DNA of 51,879 nt from CAZMGB01 sp964565775 (lineage in GTDB: Bacteria; Chloroflexota; Dehalococcoidia; DSTF01; JALHUB01). Below the pieces are notes generated by a model. That model searched no databases and was not told the origin of the DNA. It saw only the letters and a program-made list of their open reading frames with translations. Below, piece by piece: positions 40,832 to 50,077 of the stretch. Every line of letters starts with the position of its first letter. Positions within the stretch are counted from its first letter, which is position 1. Location of the stretch: positions 1 through 51,879 of the forward strand of contig CAZMGB010000023.1 of assembly GCA_964565775.1 (NCBI GenBank). Direction: 5' to 3'. Position numbers and translations under genes: made by a program.

Positions 40832-42814
40832 ATGTGCTCGGACCCTGGACAGCAGTTAATCCGCGAGGACATCGAGAAGCTGGGGCCGAACCGCGTGGTC
40901 GTCGCCGCCTGCTCCCCACGCCTCCACGAGCTGACCTTCCGTTCGGTGCTCAATCGGGCAGGGCTCAACCAGTACCTGTACGAGCACGCCAACATCCGGG
41001 AGCAGGTGAGCTGGGTCACACACGCCCATCCCGACAGAGCGACGTCGAAGGCGACCAGGCTGGTCGCCGCCGCCGTCGGTAAGGCGCGACTGCTGGAGCC
41101 CCTGGAACCGATTCGGGTGGAGGCCAAGCAGCGTGCCGTGGTCATCGGAGGCGGAGTGAGCGGCTTCAAGAGCGCCCTCGACCTCGCCTCCTCCGGCCTC
41201 AGGGTGACCTTGATCGAGAAGTCGCCTTTCGTCGGCGGCCACATGGCCCAGCCCGACCAGGTCTATCCCACCGGAGAGGATGCCCTAAAGCTCCTCGATT
41301 CCCTGGTTCACGAAGTGGCCGCCAACCCCAACGTCGAAATCCTGACCGGCGCCGAGGTCGTGGAGGCCGGCGGCTACATCGGCAATTTCCATCTCAAGGT
41401 GCGTCAGCGCCCTCGGGGGGTCAATGCGGGGGCAGACCTGCTGACCGAAGCGGCGGCCGCCTGCCCCGTAGAGGTGGAGAACGAGTATGACTACGGCCTC
41501 ACCACCCGCAAGGCGATCTACCGCCCCTACGAGGGCTGCTACCCGCCGGCACCGGCCATCGACTGGCAGAGCTGCAACCGCTGCGGCCGCTGCGCCGAGG
41601 CCCTGGGGGACGGGATAGACCTGAATTCGGACCCGACCCTCTTCGAGTTGACGGCGGGCATCATCGTAGCCGCCACCGGCTTCGAGCACTACCAGCCGGC
41701 CGCCGGGGAGTACGGCTTCGAGAGCCTCCCTCAGGTGATTACTCTGCCTCAGTTGATCCGGCTAATGGCAGAGCAGAAAGCGGGCGGTGAGCTGAGGTGG
41801 CAGGGCAAGAGGGTCCGGAATGTCGCCATGATCCATTGCGTGGGCAGCCGGCAGATCGAGGGGATCCACGAGCCGCAAGATGGCCGGCCTCTCAACCAGT
41901 ACTGTTCCCGCGTTTGCTGCACGGCGACGCTTCAGGCGGCCAACGAGCTGAAGGATAGGTTCCCGGGCACGGAGGTCTTCGACTTCTACCGCGACATTCG
42001 CACCTACGGCCGTGGCCACGAGGACTATTACGAGAACGCGAGCAAGAAGGGTGTCCTCTTCTTCCGCTACGCCCCGGAGTTGATCCACAACCTGGGCGTG
42101 GGCGTCCTGGTAGCCGTCGGGCTGCTGGCGGCGATCAGCACCGGCAGGCTGGTTCTTCATCTGTCCCGGACGTTCGCTCCGGCGGGCGAGGACATGGATG
42201 CCCCGGCGAATCAGGGCAGCGTGGGAGGCCGAGTGGTGGCCGCCATCCGGGATGTCCTGGATGAGATGGTCAGACAGCGACGGTTTCGGACCTGTGAGAT
42301 CGACGCCGGCAGGCCCGCGTACCTGCGGTCGTGGTTCGTTCACTACTGCATTATGTGGGGCTTCCTGGGTCTCGGACTCGCGACGGCCTTCGACTTCCTG
42401 TTCAAGACGCCCGGCGAGCTCGTTCCCCTCTGGTATCCATCGCGCCTGCTCGGGACGGTCGCCGGCCTCGCCCTGATGTATGGCACCTCCGTCACGACCG
42501 TGCGGAGGCTGATAGGCAACGACTCGACCCAATCACGGCTGCTCTCTCCGGACTGGCTGTTCCTGGACTTGCTCTTCCTGGTGGGGCTCACAGGCTTACT
42601 ACTGGAGACGGCGGTCTATGTCTCCAGCCTGGCCGGGATCGGATACTGGTTCTTCCTCGTGCACGTTGTGCTGGCTATGGAGCTTCTGGTCCTGTTCCCG
42701 TTCAGCAAGTTCGCCCACGCCCTGTACCGGCCATTGGCCTACGGCCTGTACAGGATGAGCGCACGACGACTCAGCACAGAGGAGGCCCCTGCTGAGTCGG
42801 GTGCGGTGGGATAG
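40832..42814 (+). CDS. Chimeric protein: end-truncated HdrA joined to a NarI-like cytochrome b domain
   Basis: Residues from the first ATG (40832) through about 440 follow heterodisulfide reductase subunit A: MCSDPGQQLIREDIEKLG, VVVAACSPRLHELTFR, FAD motif VVIGGGVSGFKSALDLA, SCNRCGRC, and the GVLFFRYAPE segment. HdrA's N-terminal 25 or so residues are missing, and after FFRYAPE the rest of HdrA is replaced by a membrane part with about six helices resembling NarI/DsrM/HdrE gamma subunits (haem b). Similarity to HdrA extends upstream of 40832 to about 40800 with no start codon except TTG near 40697, inside the marR promoter. Either the gene is a recent rearrangement or pseudogene, or it is a membrane-bound electron carrier with unusual form. 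Confidence 0.7.
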   Translation: MCSDPGQQLIREDIEKLGPNRVVVAACSPRLHELTFRSVLNRAGLNQYLYEHANIREQVSWVTHAHPDRATSKATRLVAAAVGKARLLEPLEPIRVEAKQRAVVIGGGVSGFKSALDLASSGLRVTLIEKSPFVGGHMAQPDQVYPTGEDALKLLDSLVHEVAANPNVEILTGAEVVEAGGYIGNFHLKVRQRPRGVNAGADLLTEAAAACPVEVENEYDYGLTTRKAIYRPYEGCYPPAPAIDWQSCNRCGRCAEALGDGIDLNSDPTLFELTAGIIVAATGFEHYQPAAGEYGFESLPQVITLPQLIRLMAEQKAGGELRWQGKRVRNVAMIHCVGSRQIEGIHEPQDGRPLNQYCSRVCCTATLQAANELKDRFPGTEVFDFYRDIRTYGRGHEDYYENASKKGVLFFRYAPELIHNLGVGVLVAVGLLAAISTGRLVLHLSRTFAPAGEDMDAPANQGSVGGRVVAAIRDVLDEMVRQRRFRTCEIDAGRPAYLRSWFVHYCIMWGFLGLGLATAFDFLFKTPGELVPLWYPSRLLGTVAGLALMYGTSVTTVRRLIGNDSTQSRLLSPDWLFLDLLFLVGLTGLLLETAVYVSSLAGIGYWFFLVHVVLAMELLVLFPFSKFAHALYRPLAYGLYRMSARRLSTEEAPAESGAVG

Positions 42815-42838
42815 CGAAACGACAAGAGCGCAGGCTTG

Positions 42839-43828
42839 TCAGTCGCGCGTGGCCGACCAGCGCCAGCGGACGGCCAGCGGGTCGTGATCACTCAGCGGCT
42901 CGCCTTTCGCATCGCGGAACTTGTCGGCCTCGAACCTCCAGGTCAGCGGTTCGAGCTCGACGCCCCCGCCGCTGGTGAACGCGAACTTGTCGATCCTGGT
43001 CGGATCCTCGCAATTGAGCGCATCGCACACGTCGACGAGGCCGGTCCGTGCCAGGAACGTCTCCCACACCATTGCCTCCTCACGATCGAACCGATCGTCG
43101 CTGCCGGGATTGGTGTGCAGGTTGGTGTCACCGCCGAGGATGATGGCGTGGCCAGCCGAGTGCTCTTGGATATAGGCGGCGAGCTGCACGAAGCCAGCGG
43201 TGCGTGCCGCGCTGTCGGCCTCACCGCTGCCCGCGTCGGCATGGAGGTCGTACACGTCGACGATCACGCCAGATGCGAGCTCGACGCGTGCCATAGCGAA
43301 GCCCTTCATCGCCAGGCAGTCGGAGGCACCTTCGGAGCACGTCTCCCACGGTACGCGGCGGAACTCGTCGAACGGGAAGCGCGACAAAATGCCGAGACCG
43401 TCACCCACCTGTAGCATCGGTCGCTCCGTCGCGACGTCGATCCCGACCGCCTCCGGGCCCGGGTGACGCTCGCTCTGGTAGGGGTGGTCGACCTTGGCGC
43501 GCAGGCGTGTATGGTAGTTGGCGAAGTCGAGCTCGTCCAGCGCCGGCTGCCACCAGTCGAAATCCTCTTGCGTCAGTACTATGTCGTAGTCGTTGAGCAG
43601 GGGGCTGATCAGCGGAATGTGCTCCTGCGGGTTCACCCGGGAGACTTCCTGAGGGAGGCCGGCCACGTTGTAGGACAGCGTCGTTAGTTCTCCGGATGCC
43701 GCCTCGCTGGCGGGGGCCTCGTCCCTAGCTGGCATCTTCTCCTCCTGTCCAGCGTTGTCGCTGCAGGCAGCCAGAGCGAGGAGCGCGGGGATTAGCAGGT
43801 AGAAGACGTACGGCGTCCAACGCGTCAT
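42839..43828 (-). CDS. Endonuclease/exonuclease/phosphatase-family lipoprotein
   Basis: A 329-residue secreted protein. The start at 43828 gives a lipoprotein signal peptide (Cys22 after ALLALAA). The EEP fold shows LSYNVAGLP, GDGLGILSRFP, VDVYDLHADAG, ILGGDTN and the final SDHDPL motif. EEP enzymes hydrolyse phosphodiesters, including nucleic acids, inositol phosphates and sphingomyelin. Its stop is 24 bp from the stop of the HdrA chimera (convergent). Confidence 0.85.
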   Translation of the reverse strand: MTRWTPYVFYLLIPALLALAACSDNAGQEEKMPARDEAPASEAASGELTTLSYNVAGLPQEVSRVNPQEHIPLISPLLNDYDIVLTQEDFDWWQPALDELDFANYHTRLRAKVDHPYQSERHPGPEAVGIDVATERPMLQVGDGLGILSRFPFDEFRRVPWETCSEGASDCLAMKGFAMARVELASGVIVDVYDLHADAGSGEADSAARTAGFVQLAAYIQEHSAGHAIILGGDTNLHTNPGSDDRFDREEAMVWETFLARTGLVDVCDALNCEDPTRIDKFAFTSGGGVELEPLTWRFEADKFRDAKGEPLSDHDPLAVRWRWSATRD

Positions 43829-44230
43829 CGGTGGCCTCGCCCTTTCGACGTCAGGTGCCGGAAGCGGCCCTGATCCTTCAGCACCCCGGGCAAAGGCATG
43901 CAGGCGCGGCGTCCCTTCAGGTGTTCGGCCGCTCTCCCGGTCCGGCGGGACTATCCTACCACCGCTATGCCGGAATCGACATACCGGGCGGCAGTGTTGG
44001 CGGCGGTCAACGCTGACGGCCCTGCTGAACCGCCCGTCCATGCTTCTACGCGACGCGCGGGCGGGAGCATCGATCCACCGGGGCCGGGTGGTCTACACTG
44101 TGAGTGCGAGTAGCTGGCAGCGAGGGCGAAAGGCGCCGAAGGAGCCCCGACAGCCCACAGGCTGAAGCAAAGAACAGATTCGATCCCGGCGCTGAGGCAG
44201 CCGGCCGGCGCAAACGAGGAGGCAGCGCCC
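43829..44230. other. Intergenic region between divergent genes
   Basis: No gene recognised. A TACACT -10-like hexamer occurs near 44094-44099 in front of the oxidoreductase gene, without a convincing -35. A GAGGAGG SD is at 44216-44222. Confidence 0.4.
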
Positions 44231-45199
44231 ATGAAGGCAGCAGTCTACTACGAAGCAGGACCCCCCAGCGTGTTCCGGTACGAGGACGTACCGGACCCGG
44301 CGTGCCACCCCCGCGGCGTTCTGATCGACGTGAAGGCCGTCAGCATCGAGGGCGGAGACGTGCTCAACCGCGCCGGCGGAGAGCTGGCGAGCAGACCGCA
44401 CATCGTGGGCTACCAGTGCGCGGGCGTCCTGCGAGAGGTCGGGGCCGAAGTCACGGACCGCGAGGTGGGTCAGCGCGTGGTCGCCGCCACCGGATTCGGC
44501 TCACACGCCGCGATGCTGTCCGTCCCGGCGACCTCAACCTGGCTCGTCCCTGAAGGGCTGGACCTGGAGCAGGCCGCCTGCGTGCCGATAGCCTTCGGCA
44601 CGGCCGACGACTGCCTGTTCGAGTTCGGCCACCTGAAAGCGGGCGAGACTGTACTGATCCAGGCGGGCGCAGGCGGCGTCGGTCTGGCGGCCATCCAGCT
44701 CGCGAAGCGCGCGGGAGCGACCGTGCTCGCCACGGCCTCGAGCAACGAGAAGCTGGAGCGGCTCAAGGAGTTCGGGCTGGACCACGGCATCAACTACAAG
44801 GCGACGGACTTCGTCGCCGTCGCTCGGGAGCTCACCGGCGGCAAGGGGGTAGACCTCGTCGTCGATTCGGTGGGCGGCCGGACCTTACAGGGGAGCTTCG
44901 AGTGCCTGGGCTACAGAGGTCGGGCGATCAGCGTCGGGAACGCGGGTCGCGATCAGAGGCCCCCGGAGCTTCACGCCCTCGCCGCGGGCAACCGGACGCT
45001 GACGGGAGTCTCCCTGGCGGTCGAGATAATGGTCTCGCCCGATCGTATGCGCGACATGATAGCGGGTCACCTCGAGGACATTGCCCGTGGGTCGCTGAAG
45101 GTGGTGATCGACCGCAAGTACCCTCTGTCCGAGGCGGCGGCGGCCCACGCCTACATCGAGAGCCGGCAGGCCTTCGGACGGGTGTTGCTGATCCCATAG
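44231..45199 (+). CDS. Zinc-independent MDR quinone oxidoreductase
   Basis: A 322-residue medium-chain dehydrogenase/reductase. The GroES-like N-domain (MKAAVYYEAGPPSVFRYEDVPDP) leads to the Rossmann domain with IQAGAGGVGLAAIQLAKRAGATVLATASS. Structural-zinc cysteines are absent, so it belongs to the quinone reductase/enoyl reductase branch, using NADPH. GAGGAGG SD. It has no obvious operon partner. Confidence 0.9.
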   Translation: MKAAVYYEAGPPSVFRYEDVPDPACHPRGVLIDVKAVSIEGGDVLNRAGGELASRPHIVGYQCAGVLREVGAEVTDREVGQRVVAATGFGSHAAMLSVPATSTWLVPEGLDLEQAACVPIAFGTADDCLFEFGHLKAGETVLIQAGAGGVGLAAIQLAKRAGATVLATASSNEKLERLKEFGLDHGINYKATDFVAVARELTGGKGVDLVVDSVGGRTLQGSFECLGYRGRAISVGNAGRDQRPPELHALAAGNRTLTGVSLAVEIMVSPDRMRDMIAGHLEDIARGSLKVVIDRKYPLSEAAAAHAYIESRQAFGRVLLIP

Positions 45200-45279
45200 G
45201 TAAGGCTGTACGGCCGCCGACGCCCGCGTCTCACGCGTGTGCGCTATCGAAGGGCTTCAGGACCCCGTCCGCGACCGCC

Positions 45280-46635
45280 TCATCCCTCGCGATACCAGCG
45301 GCGCTGGGACTCGCTGACGCCCGTGGGCGCCGGCCCCCCCAGCAGCGGTGGCATGCGCGAGTTGAGGCCGTGGAGCCTGGCCTGGAGGGTGATCCAGAGC
45401 GCGCGCAGGGGATTCAGGGGCACCAGGTCCAGCGGCCTCACCTTCATGAGAGTCGCCAGCCCGGCGGTTATGCCGCGCAGGTCGTTGTGGGCGTCCACTT
45501 CGATGATTCGGCGGCCAGGGTAGCGCCGCCGCAGGTCCGCCAAACGGTCGTTGATGGCGCAGGCCCCGACCACCAGGATATCGCCGGGCAAGTCTTCCAG
45601 ATCGGCATCGTCGAAGCCCCTGCCGAAGACGATAGTGAAGCCGCCCTGGCCGGGGTAGTCGTTGCTCAGTATCTCCAGGGCGCACTCGGTGTTCCCTTTG
45701 CATCCCTCGACGCACGCCCGCTCGCTACCCTCGACGATGCGCACGTCGGGCGGGAAGCGGCGCAGCAGGGCGAACGGATAACGCACCCCGAAACGGCTGA
45801 GGTCGCCGATGACTTCGATGCGCTCCAGCCGTCCCTCACCCAGGCCCCATTCCGCCGCCAGGCGGAGGTGCTCGACCTCTTCCGTGGCATAGCCCATCAC
45901 CTTCGAACCGACAGTGTCCACTGCCACCGTGTCCTGGCCACCGATGAGCACGTTGAGGCGCACGCTGCTCTCCTTCAGCAGGGCGGCGGGCGGCACGTGC
46001 CCGTTGAAGATCGCCGTCACCCCCTCGATGATGCAGAAATCAGGTTGCACCATCCGATAGAGGCGCGCCAGACGAAGGTGCAACGTCTCATGGTTGTGGA
46101 AGTGCATGCGGTCCGCATCGATAGGGAACGCCTGCTGGTTCTTCACGCCCAGGGTCATCGTCGTCATCGAGTGGGTCTTTAGCTTGGGCAAGCTGAGGTA
46201 GTAGTTGCCCGGACGCCGCGATGGGTCGACGAACGTCTCATAGAGCCGGCGGGGGATGCGGATCGGCGCGTCCTCGCCCTCCAACGTGTAGGGCACCGTG
46301 CCTCCCTCGTCCAGGTATATCAGCTCGGCGTGGTGCCGGCGGGCGATATCGGCGTAGCCGGTCACCTCGAAGACGAGACGGGTGGAGATGCCGTGCGTGC
46401 AGTTCTCCATCAGGGCCAGGCGGTGATAGCCGTGGTCGCCCAGGTAGGCCAGCAGAGCATCAACGACGGCCGGCTCCGTGTGCATGCCGGCGGAGAAATG
46501 GATGCCGTTGGGCTTGAGGCGGACTTTGCTGCCGGCGGGGATGACATTGGCGATGCCGCCATAGGGCGCGAAGATGGCGTCCAACGCCGAGGGAACGCCT
46601 TTGCTGGTGTCGGCGATCGTAACGATGGGCGGCAT
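45280..46635 (-). CDS. DUF362 domain protein
   Basis: A 451-residue cytosolic protein of the DUF362 type: an early strand SKVRLKPNG, the conserved PKLKTHSMTTMTLGVKNQQ segment near 150-168, and cysteines in ACVEGCKGNTECAL. Members are often associated with iron-sulfur or redox systems, but the function is not established. It is 80 bp from the oxidoreductase stop, convergent. Confidence 0.8.
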   Translation of the reverse strand: MPPIVTIADTSKGVPSALDAIFAPYGGIANVIPAGSKVRLKPNGIHFSAGMHTEPAVVDALLAYLGDHGYHRLALMENCTHGISTRLVFEVTGYADIARRHHAELIYLDEGGTVPYTLEGEDAPIRIPRRLYETFVDPSRRPGNYYLSLPKLKTHSMTTMTLGVKNQQAFPIDADRMHFHNHETLHLRLARLYRMVQPDFCIIEGVTAIFNGHVPPAALLKESSVRLNVLIGGQDTVAVDTVGSKVMGYATEEVEHLRLAAEWGLGEGRLERIEVIGDLSRFGVRYPFALLRRFPPDVRIVEGSERACVEGCKGNTECALEILSNDYPGQGGFTIVFGRGFDDADLEDLPGDILVVGACAINDRLADLRRRYPGRRIIEVDAHNDLRGITAGLATLMKVRPLDLVPLNPLRALWITLQARLHGLNSRMPPLLGGPAPTGVSESQRRWYREG

Positions 46636-46811
46636 GGCAGCTTCCTCTCGTGTGAGGCCGGGCCCGACGCCAGTCTAGCAGGCGGAAGCTGTCGGCGAAA
46701 GGAATGCGTGGCCAGCTCGAAGCAGCCGAATCCCGGCTCAACATCTCCAGGCGATCTTCACCAGCACATGAGGCTTGCGCCTAAGCCCGCCCTGGCGCAG
46801 AATATGCTGTG

Positions 46812-47312
46812 ATGCGTCGTTATCTTGCGATCGTGCCAGTAGCCCTCCTGGCGGGGCTCATACTCATCGCCTGCGGGGGCGGCGGCAAGAACGAAGAAGC
46901 TAGCCCCGGCACCACTCCTGCGGCAACCGCCGGTACCGAGGGCGGTCCACCGCCTGTGTCGGCGGAAGCCACTGTGACCGCCAGCGGACTCCAGATAATC
47001 GACATCGAAGTCGGCAGCGGTGAGGAGGCAAGCGCAGGCCAGACGGTAGTTGTTGATTACACCGGCTGGCTCGCCGACGGCACGAAATTCGACAGCTCCA
47101 TAGACCGGAACCAGCCGCTGAGGTTCATACTCGGAGTGGGCCAGGTCATTCCCGGCTGGGACGAAGGCGTCGTCGGCATGAAGGTAGGCGGCTCGCGCCG
47201 CCTCATAATCCCACCTGACCTGGCCTATGGCGCCCAAGGCCGGCCGCCCGTGATTCCCGCCAACGCTGAACTGACCTTTGACGTCCAGCTCCTAAGCATC
47301 GAGCAGCCCTAG
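46812..47312 (+). CDS. FKBP-type peptidyl-prolyl isomerase lipoprotein
   Basis: A 166-residue exported protein. Cys22 in the LIAC lipobox follows a hydrophobic signal peptide. A Gly/Thr/Ala-rich linker leads to a complete FKBP domain (residues about 58-164): VVVDYTGWLADGTKFDSS, FILGVGQVIPGWDEGVVGMKVGGSRRLIIPPDLAYG. FKBPs speed proline isomerisation, here likely outside the membrane. A GTG one codon upstream is an alternative start. Confidence 0.9.
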   Translation: MRRYLAIVPVALLAGLILIACGGGGKNEEASPGTTPAATAGTEGGPPPVSAEATVTASGLQIIDIEVGSGEEASAGQTVVVDYTGWLADGTKFDSSIDRNQPLRFILGVGQVIPGWDEGVVGMKVGGSRRLIIPPDLAYGAQGRPPVIPANAELTFDVQLLSIEQP

Positions 47313-47403
47313 TCATACGGCAGGATCGCCGCAGGCTCGGTGCCACGCCCCGGCTCGACGCCCCCCAAACCCGTCTTCCACGACCTGTCGCTCCCCTGAA
47401 GTA

Positions 47404-47437
47404 AGGGATTCTCCCGCGAGAAATAAGGGTAATCCCT
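47404..47437. repeat. Nested inverted repeat between fkbp and membrane-protein genes
   Basis: Outer arms AGGGATT (47404-47410) and AATCCCT (47431-47437) enclose a smaller hairpin with CTC/GAG arms. There is no T-run. It could be a protein-binding site, an RNA structure or a weak terminator of the FKBP gene. Confidence 0.4.
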
Positions 47438-47503
47438 GATACTACCGGAAGAGCTCCGCCATTAGCATAAGTGCCGCGCTATTCCAAGCGCGGGAGCGCA
47501 ACT

Positions 47504-48016
47504 ATGCTGCTGCGAAGATGGTTCTGGCCGTTTCTCTGGGTGCTCCTGGTCCCCGCGATCAGCGTGCCGTTTTCTGTAGTCCTTCAGTCCCGCATGACCC
47601 TCTACGAGGGCACAGAGCTGAGCCTCGGCAGTGGAGGCCCCTGGGCGGCGCGGGACGCAGCCCTCACCACCTTTCTCCCGATGCTGCTGAACCTGATCGC
47701 GTTCGCCTGGCTCATCTTCGGGGACGGCCGCACGCGTTGGGCCGCCGTCTGGGCGGGAGTTATCGGCGGCGCCGGCGCCGTTCTCCCCTTCCTGGTGATC
47801 CTCAACACCGACAGCCTGGGCCCTGACAACATCCACTACGTCTACTGGATCCCCACGGTGAGCCTGGTCTGGCTGGGAGCCTTCAACACCTGGCTGGCTT
47901 CCGTTATCGCCGCGATCGTATTCCGTGCCTTCGTCCAGGCCCGCGACCGCTCTCGCGCCGTCGAACCAGAGTACGAGCACGAAGAAGCGTACCTCAGCCC
48001 TGCGCATAGCCACTAG
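47504..48016 (+). CDS. Hypothetical four-helix membrane protein
   Basis: About 170 residues with four membrane segments (FWPFLWVLLVPAISVPF, FLPMLLNLIAFAWLIFG, AAVWAGVIGGAGAVLPFLVIL, TVSLVWLGAFNTWLASVIAAIVF) and a short acidic tail. No family was recognised. ATG 47504 has a GGGAG SD; a GTG at 47471 is an alternative 11 codons earlier. Confidence 0.7.
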   Translation: MLLRRWFWPFLWVLLVPAISVPFSVVLQSRMTLYEGTELSLGSGGPWAARDAALTTFLPMLLNLIAFAWLIFGDGRTRWAAVWAGVIGGAGAVLPFLVILNTDSLGPDNIHYVYWIPTVSLVWLGAFNTWLASVIAAIVFRAFVQARDRSRAVEPEYEHEEAYLSPAHSH

Positions 48017-48262
48017 GCCGACCGGCGACCGTGTGGGGGCCATCCTTCTGATCGTCCCGAGAGCGGGAAAACCATAGACTCGCGGTAGACGTATATGATA
48101 GTGGGACGCCACCTTAAGCGTCGCCTCGAGAGGGGGAGCCCCCCGCCACCAGCACACGCTCCCCCTCTCGGGCACTCCCCCCAGTCTCCCCTCTCACCGC
48201 TTGTCAACAGGGCATCCTCCGCCTATGATCCGCTCCGAGGGCTCTGCGCCCCGGAGCCAGAG

Positions 48263-48742
48263 ATGGAGCAGCCGGAAACCCGACCGGATGACTGGGTTGA
48301 GAGACTCATCCGCGACTACCAGGACGAGATCACGCGCGGCGTCTACAGGGGCATCCTTCGCCTGGATGAGCGGGGCCTCAACACGGTGCTGGAGGAGCAA
48401 GCCCACGCCTGCGTTCACGCTTTCTTGAGGCTCTACGACATCCCGACGGACACGGACCTAGACTCCTTCCTCGACCGGATGAGAACAGGTGGGGCCTCGC
48501 CCCTCCGGATCGAGCGCAACGGCAACACCATCCTCTGGGAGGAGCAGCACGAGGGCCGCTGCATCTGCCCCTTCGTCACCCGCCACGTTATCGATCTGAC
48601 GCCGTCGCTCTGCGTGTGCGCCATACACTGGCTGAAGGCGCTGGTGGAGCGAGTCGTCAAGGAGCCGGTGGCAGTGGAGCTCCTCGACTCGGCGGCGAAG
48701 GGCGCCCGGAACTGCGTCTTTCGTGTCACCCTGCCCCACTAG
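48263..48742 (+). CDS. Cysteine-containing hypothetical protein (DUF6144-like)
   Basis: A 159-residue protein, mainly helical at the N-terminus, with a C-terminal cysteine pattern CICPFVTR, CVCAIHWLKALVERV, and ARNCVFRV. The layout resembles the DUF6144/V4R-like small proteins and, distantly, the protein at 11157. Four to five cysteines could bind a metal. The ATG at 48263 is chosen because the upstream open frame is Pro-rich and looks non-coding. It is 20 bp before the ceramidase-like gene. Confidence 0.65.
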   Translation: MEQPETRPDDWVERLIRDYQDEITRGVYRGILRLDERGLNTVLEEQAHACVHAFLRLYDIPTDTDLDSFLDRMRTGGASPLRIERNGNTILWEEQHEGRCICPFVTRHVIDLTPSLCVCAIHWLKALVERVVKEPVAVELLDSAAKGARNCVFRVTLPH

Positions 48743-48762
48743 GCAGAAACGGAGGAAAGAGC

Positions 48763-50067
48763 GTGCGAGCGGCAGCGGCCACGGCCCCCATAAGCCCCCT
48801 CCCGAAGCACCTCGAAGAGGGTGTCTACCTGGGCGGCTACGGCGGCTACAGGAGTCGCCGCGCCACCGGCATCCACGACGACATTTGCGCGCGCGCCCTG
48901 GTCTTGAGCGACGACTCGACCACCATGGCGCTGGTGGCGCTCGACCTGGTGGGCATCAGCCACGCCCACCTGGCGCACATCCAGCGCAAGGCCTCGCGCC
49001 AGACGGGCATTCCTCTCGACAACATTCTCATCGCCGGCACCCACAGCCACGCCAGCCCCGACATGCAGGGCCTCTGGGGCGGTGTGCCGCCTGCGTACCA
49101 CGCCTACCTCAGGTCGCAGGTCATCAGCACAATCAATCAGGCCGCGTCCGACTTGCGGGATGCCAGGGGCGTTGCCGCCTCGACGCAGCTTGGCGGCATC
49201 GTCTGCAACCGACGGGGCTGGGACCACACCGACACTCAGCTCACCGCCCTTCAGCTTCGTGCGGCCGACGGCGCGCCCATCGCGTCGCTCGTGAACTTCG
49301 CCTGCCATGCCACCGTCACCACTGCAGACAACCTGCTCGTCTCTTGCGACTTCCCCCATTTTCTGGTGCACACCCTGGAGCGCGAGTTCGGCGGCGTCGC
49401 TCTTTATGTCAACGGAGCCCAGGGCGACGTCATCCCGGCGACGTCGGGTGACTTCGACGAGGCGCGTCGGTTCGGCGAGAGGGTGGCGGCGGCAGCGACG
49501 GACGCCCTGAGCGACAGCGTTTCCCTGGAGCCGCCCCTGAGCCTCTGCACACGGACGGTCCACATTCCTCTGGGCACGGAGCAGCTCCCTCGAGGAGCCT
49601 CACTCTTGCTCTCGAGGGGCGGGCCGGTGCTGAAGGCGGCCGCTTCCTCCGGCATCCTCGCGTGGCTCGCCCGACGCATGGGCGGCGCCGGAAGACCCAT
49701 GGCCAGCTCGCAGATCATTGCGGCCCTCGCCATGGCGTCCGAGCAAGGCATCGTCCGGCGCGGTGGACTTCCCCACGTGCCGACGCGGGTGGCGGTCTTG
49801 GGCCTCGGCCCGACGGTGCGCGGTCTCACCGTACCCGGCGAGGCGATGACACGCCTGGCCCTACCCCTGAAGGAGCTGCTCGACAGCCCTCACCGCCTCT
49901 TCCTCGGCCTCACCTACGACACCCTCGGCTACCTCCTGCCGGCGGACGAGTGGATGACGGGCCGCAACAATAGCTACGAGGAGTCCGTTTCCCTGGGCAG
50001 AGAGGCCGGCCCCACGGTGGCGGAGGCCCTGAGAGATCTCATCGCCTCGACGGCCGGGGCCGGCTAG
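48763..50067 (+). CDS. Neutral/alkaline ceramidase-like N-terminal domain protein
   Basis: A 434-residue protein resembling the N-terminal catalytic domain of neutral ceramidases: GVYLGGYGGY, AGTHSHASPDMQGLWGG (zinc-ligand region), VNFACHATVTTADNLLVSCDFPHFL, and VNGAQGDVIP. It lacks the ceramidase C-terminal domain and a signal peptide, so the substrate may be another amide or lactone. GTG start with a GGAGGA SD six nt before. The GDPD gene follows after 10 bp, so they are probably co-transcribed, hinting at lipid turnover. Confidence 0.8.
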   Translation: MRAAAATAPISPLPKHLEEGVYLGGYGGYRSRRATGIHDDICARALVLSDDSTTMALVALDLVGISHAHLAHIQRKASRQTGIPLDNILIAGTHSHASPDMQGLWGGVPPAYHAYLRSQVISTINQAASDLRDARGVAASTQLGGIVCNRRGWDHTDTQLTALQLRAADGAPIASLVNFACHATVTTADNLLVSCDFPHFLVHTLEREFGGVALYVNGAQGDVIPATSGDFDEARRFGERVAAAATDALSDSVSLEPPLSLCTRTVHIPLGTEQLPRGASLLLSRGGPVLKAAASSGILAWLARRMGGAGRPMASSQIIAALAMASEQGIVRRGGLPHVPTRVAVLGLGPTVRGLTVPGEAMTRLALPLKELLDSPHRLFLGLTYDTLGYLLPADEWMTGRNNSYEESVSLGREAGPTVAEALRDLIASTAGAG

Positions 50068-50077
50068 TGGTGCGGCA

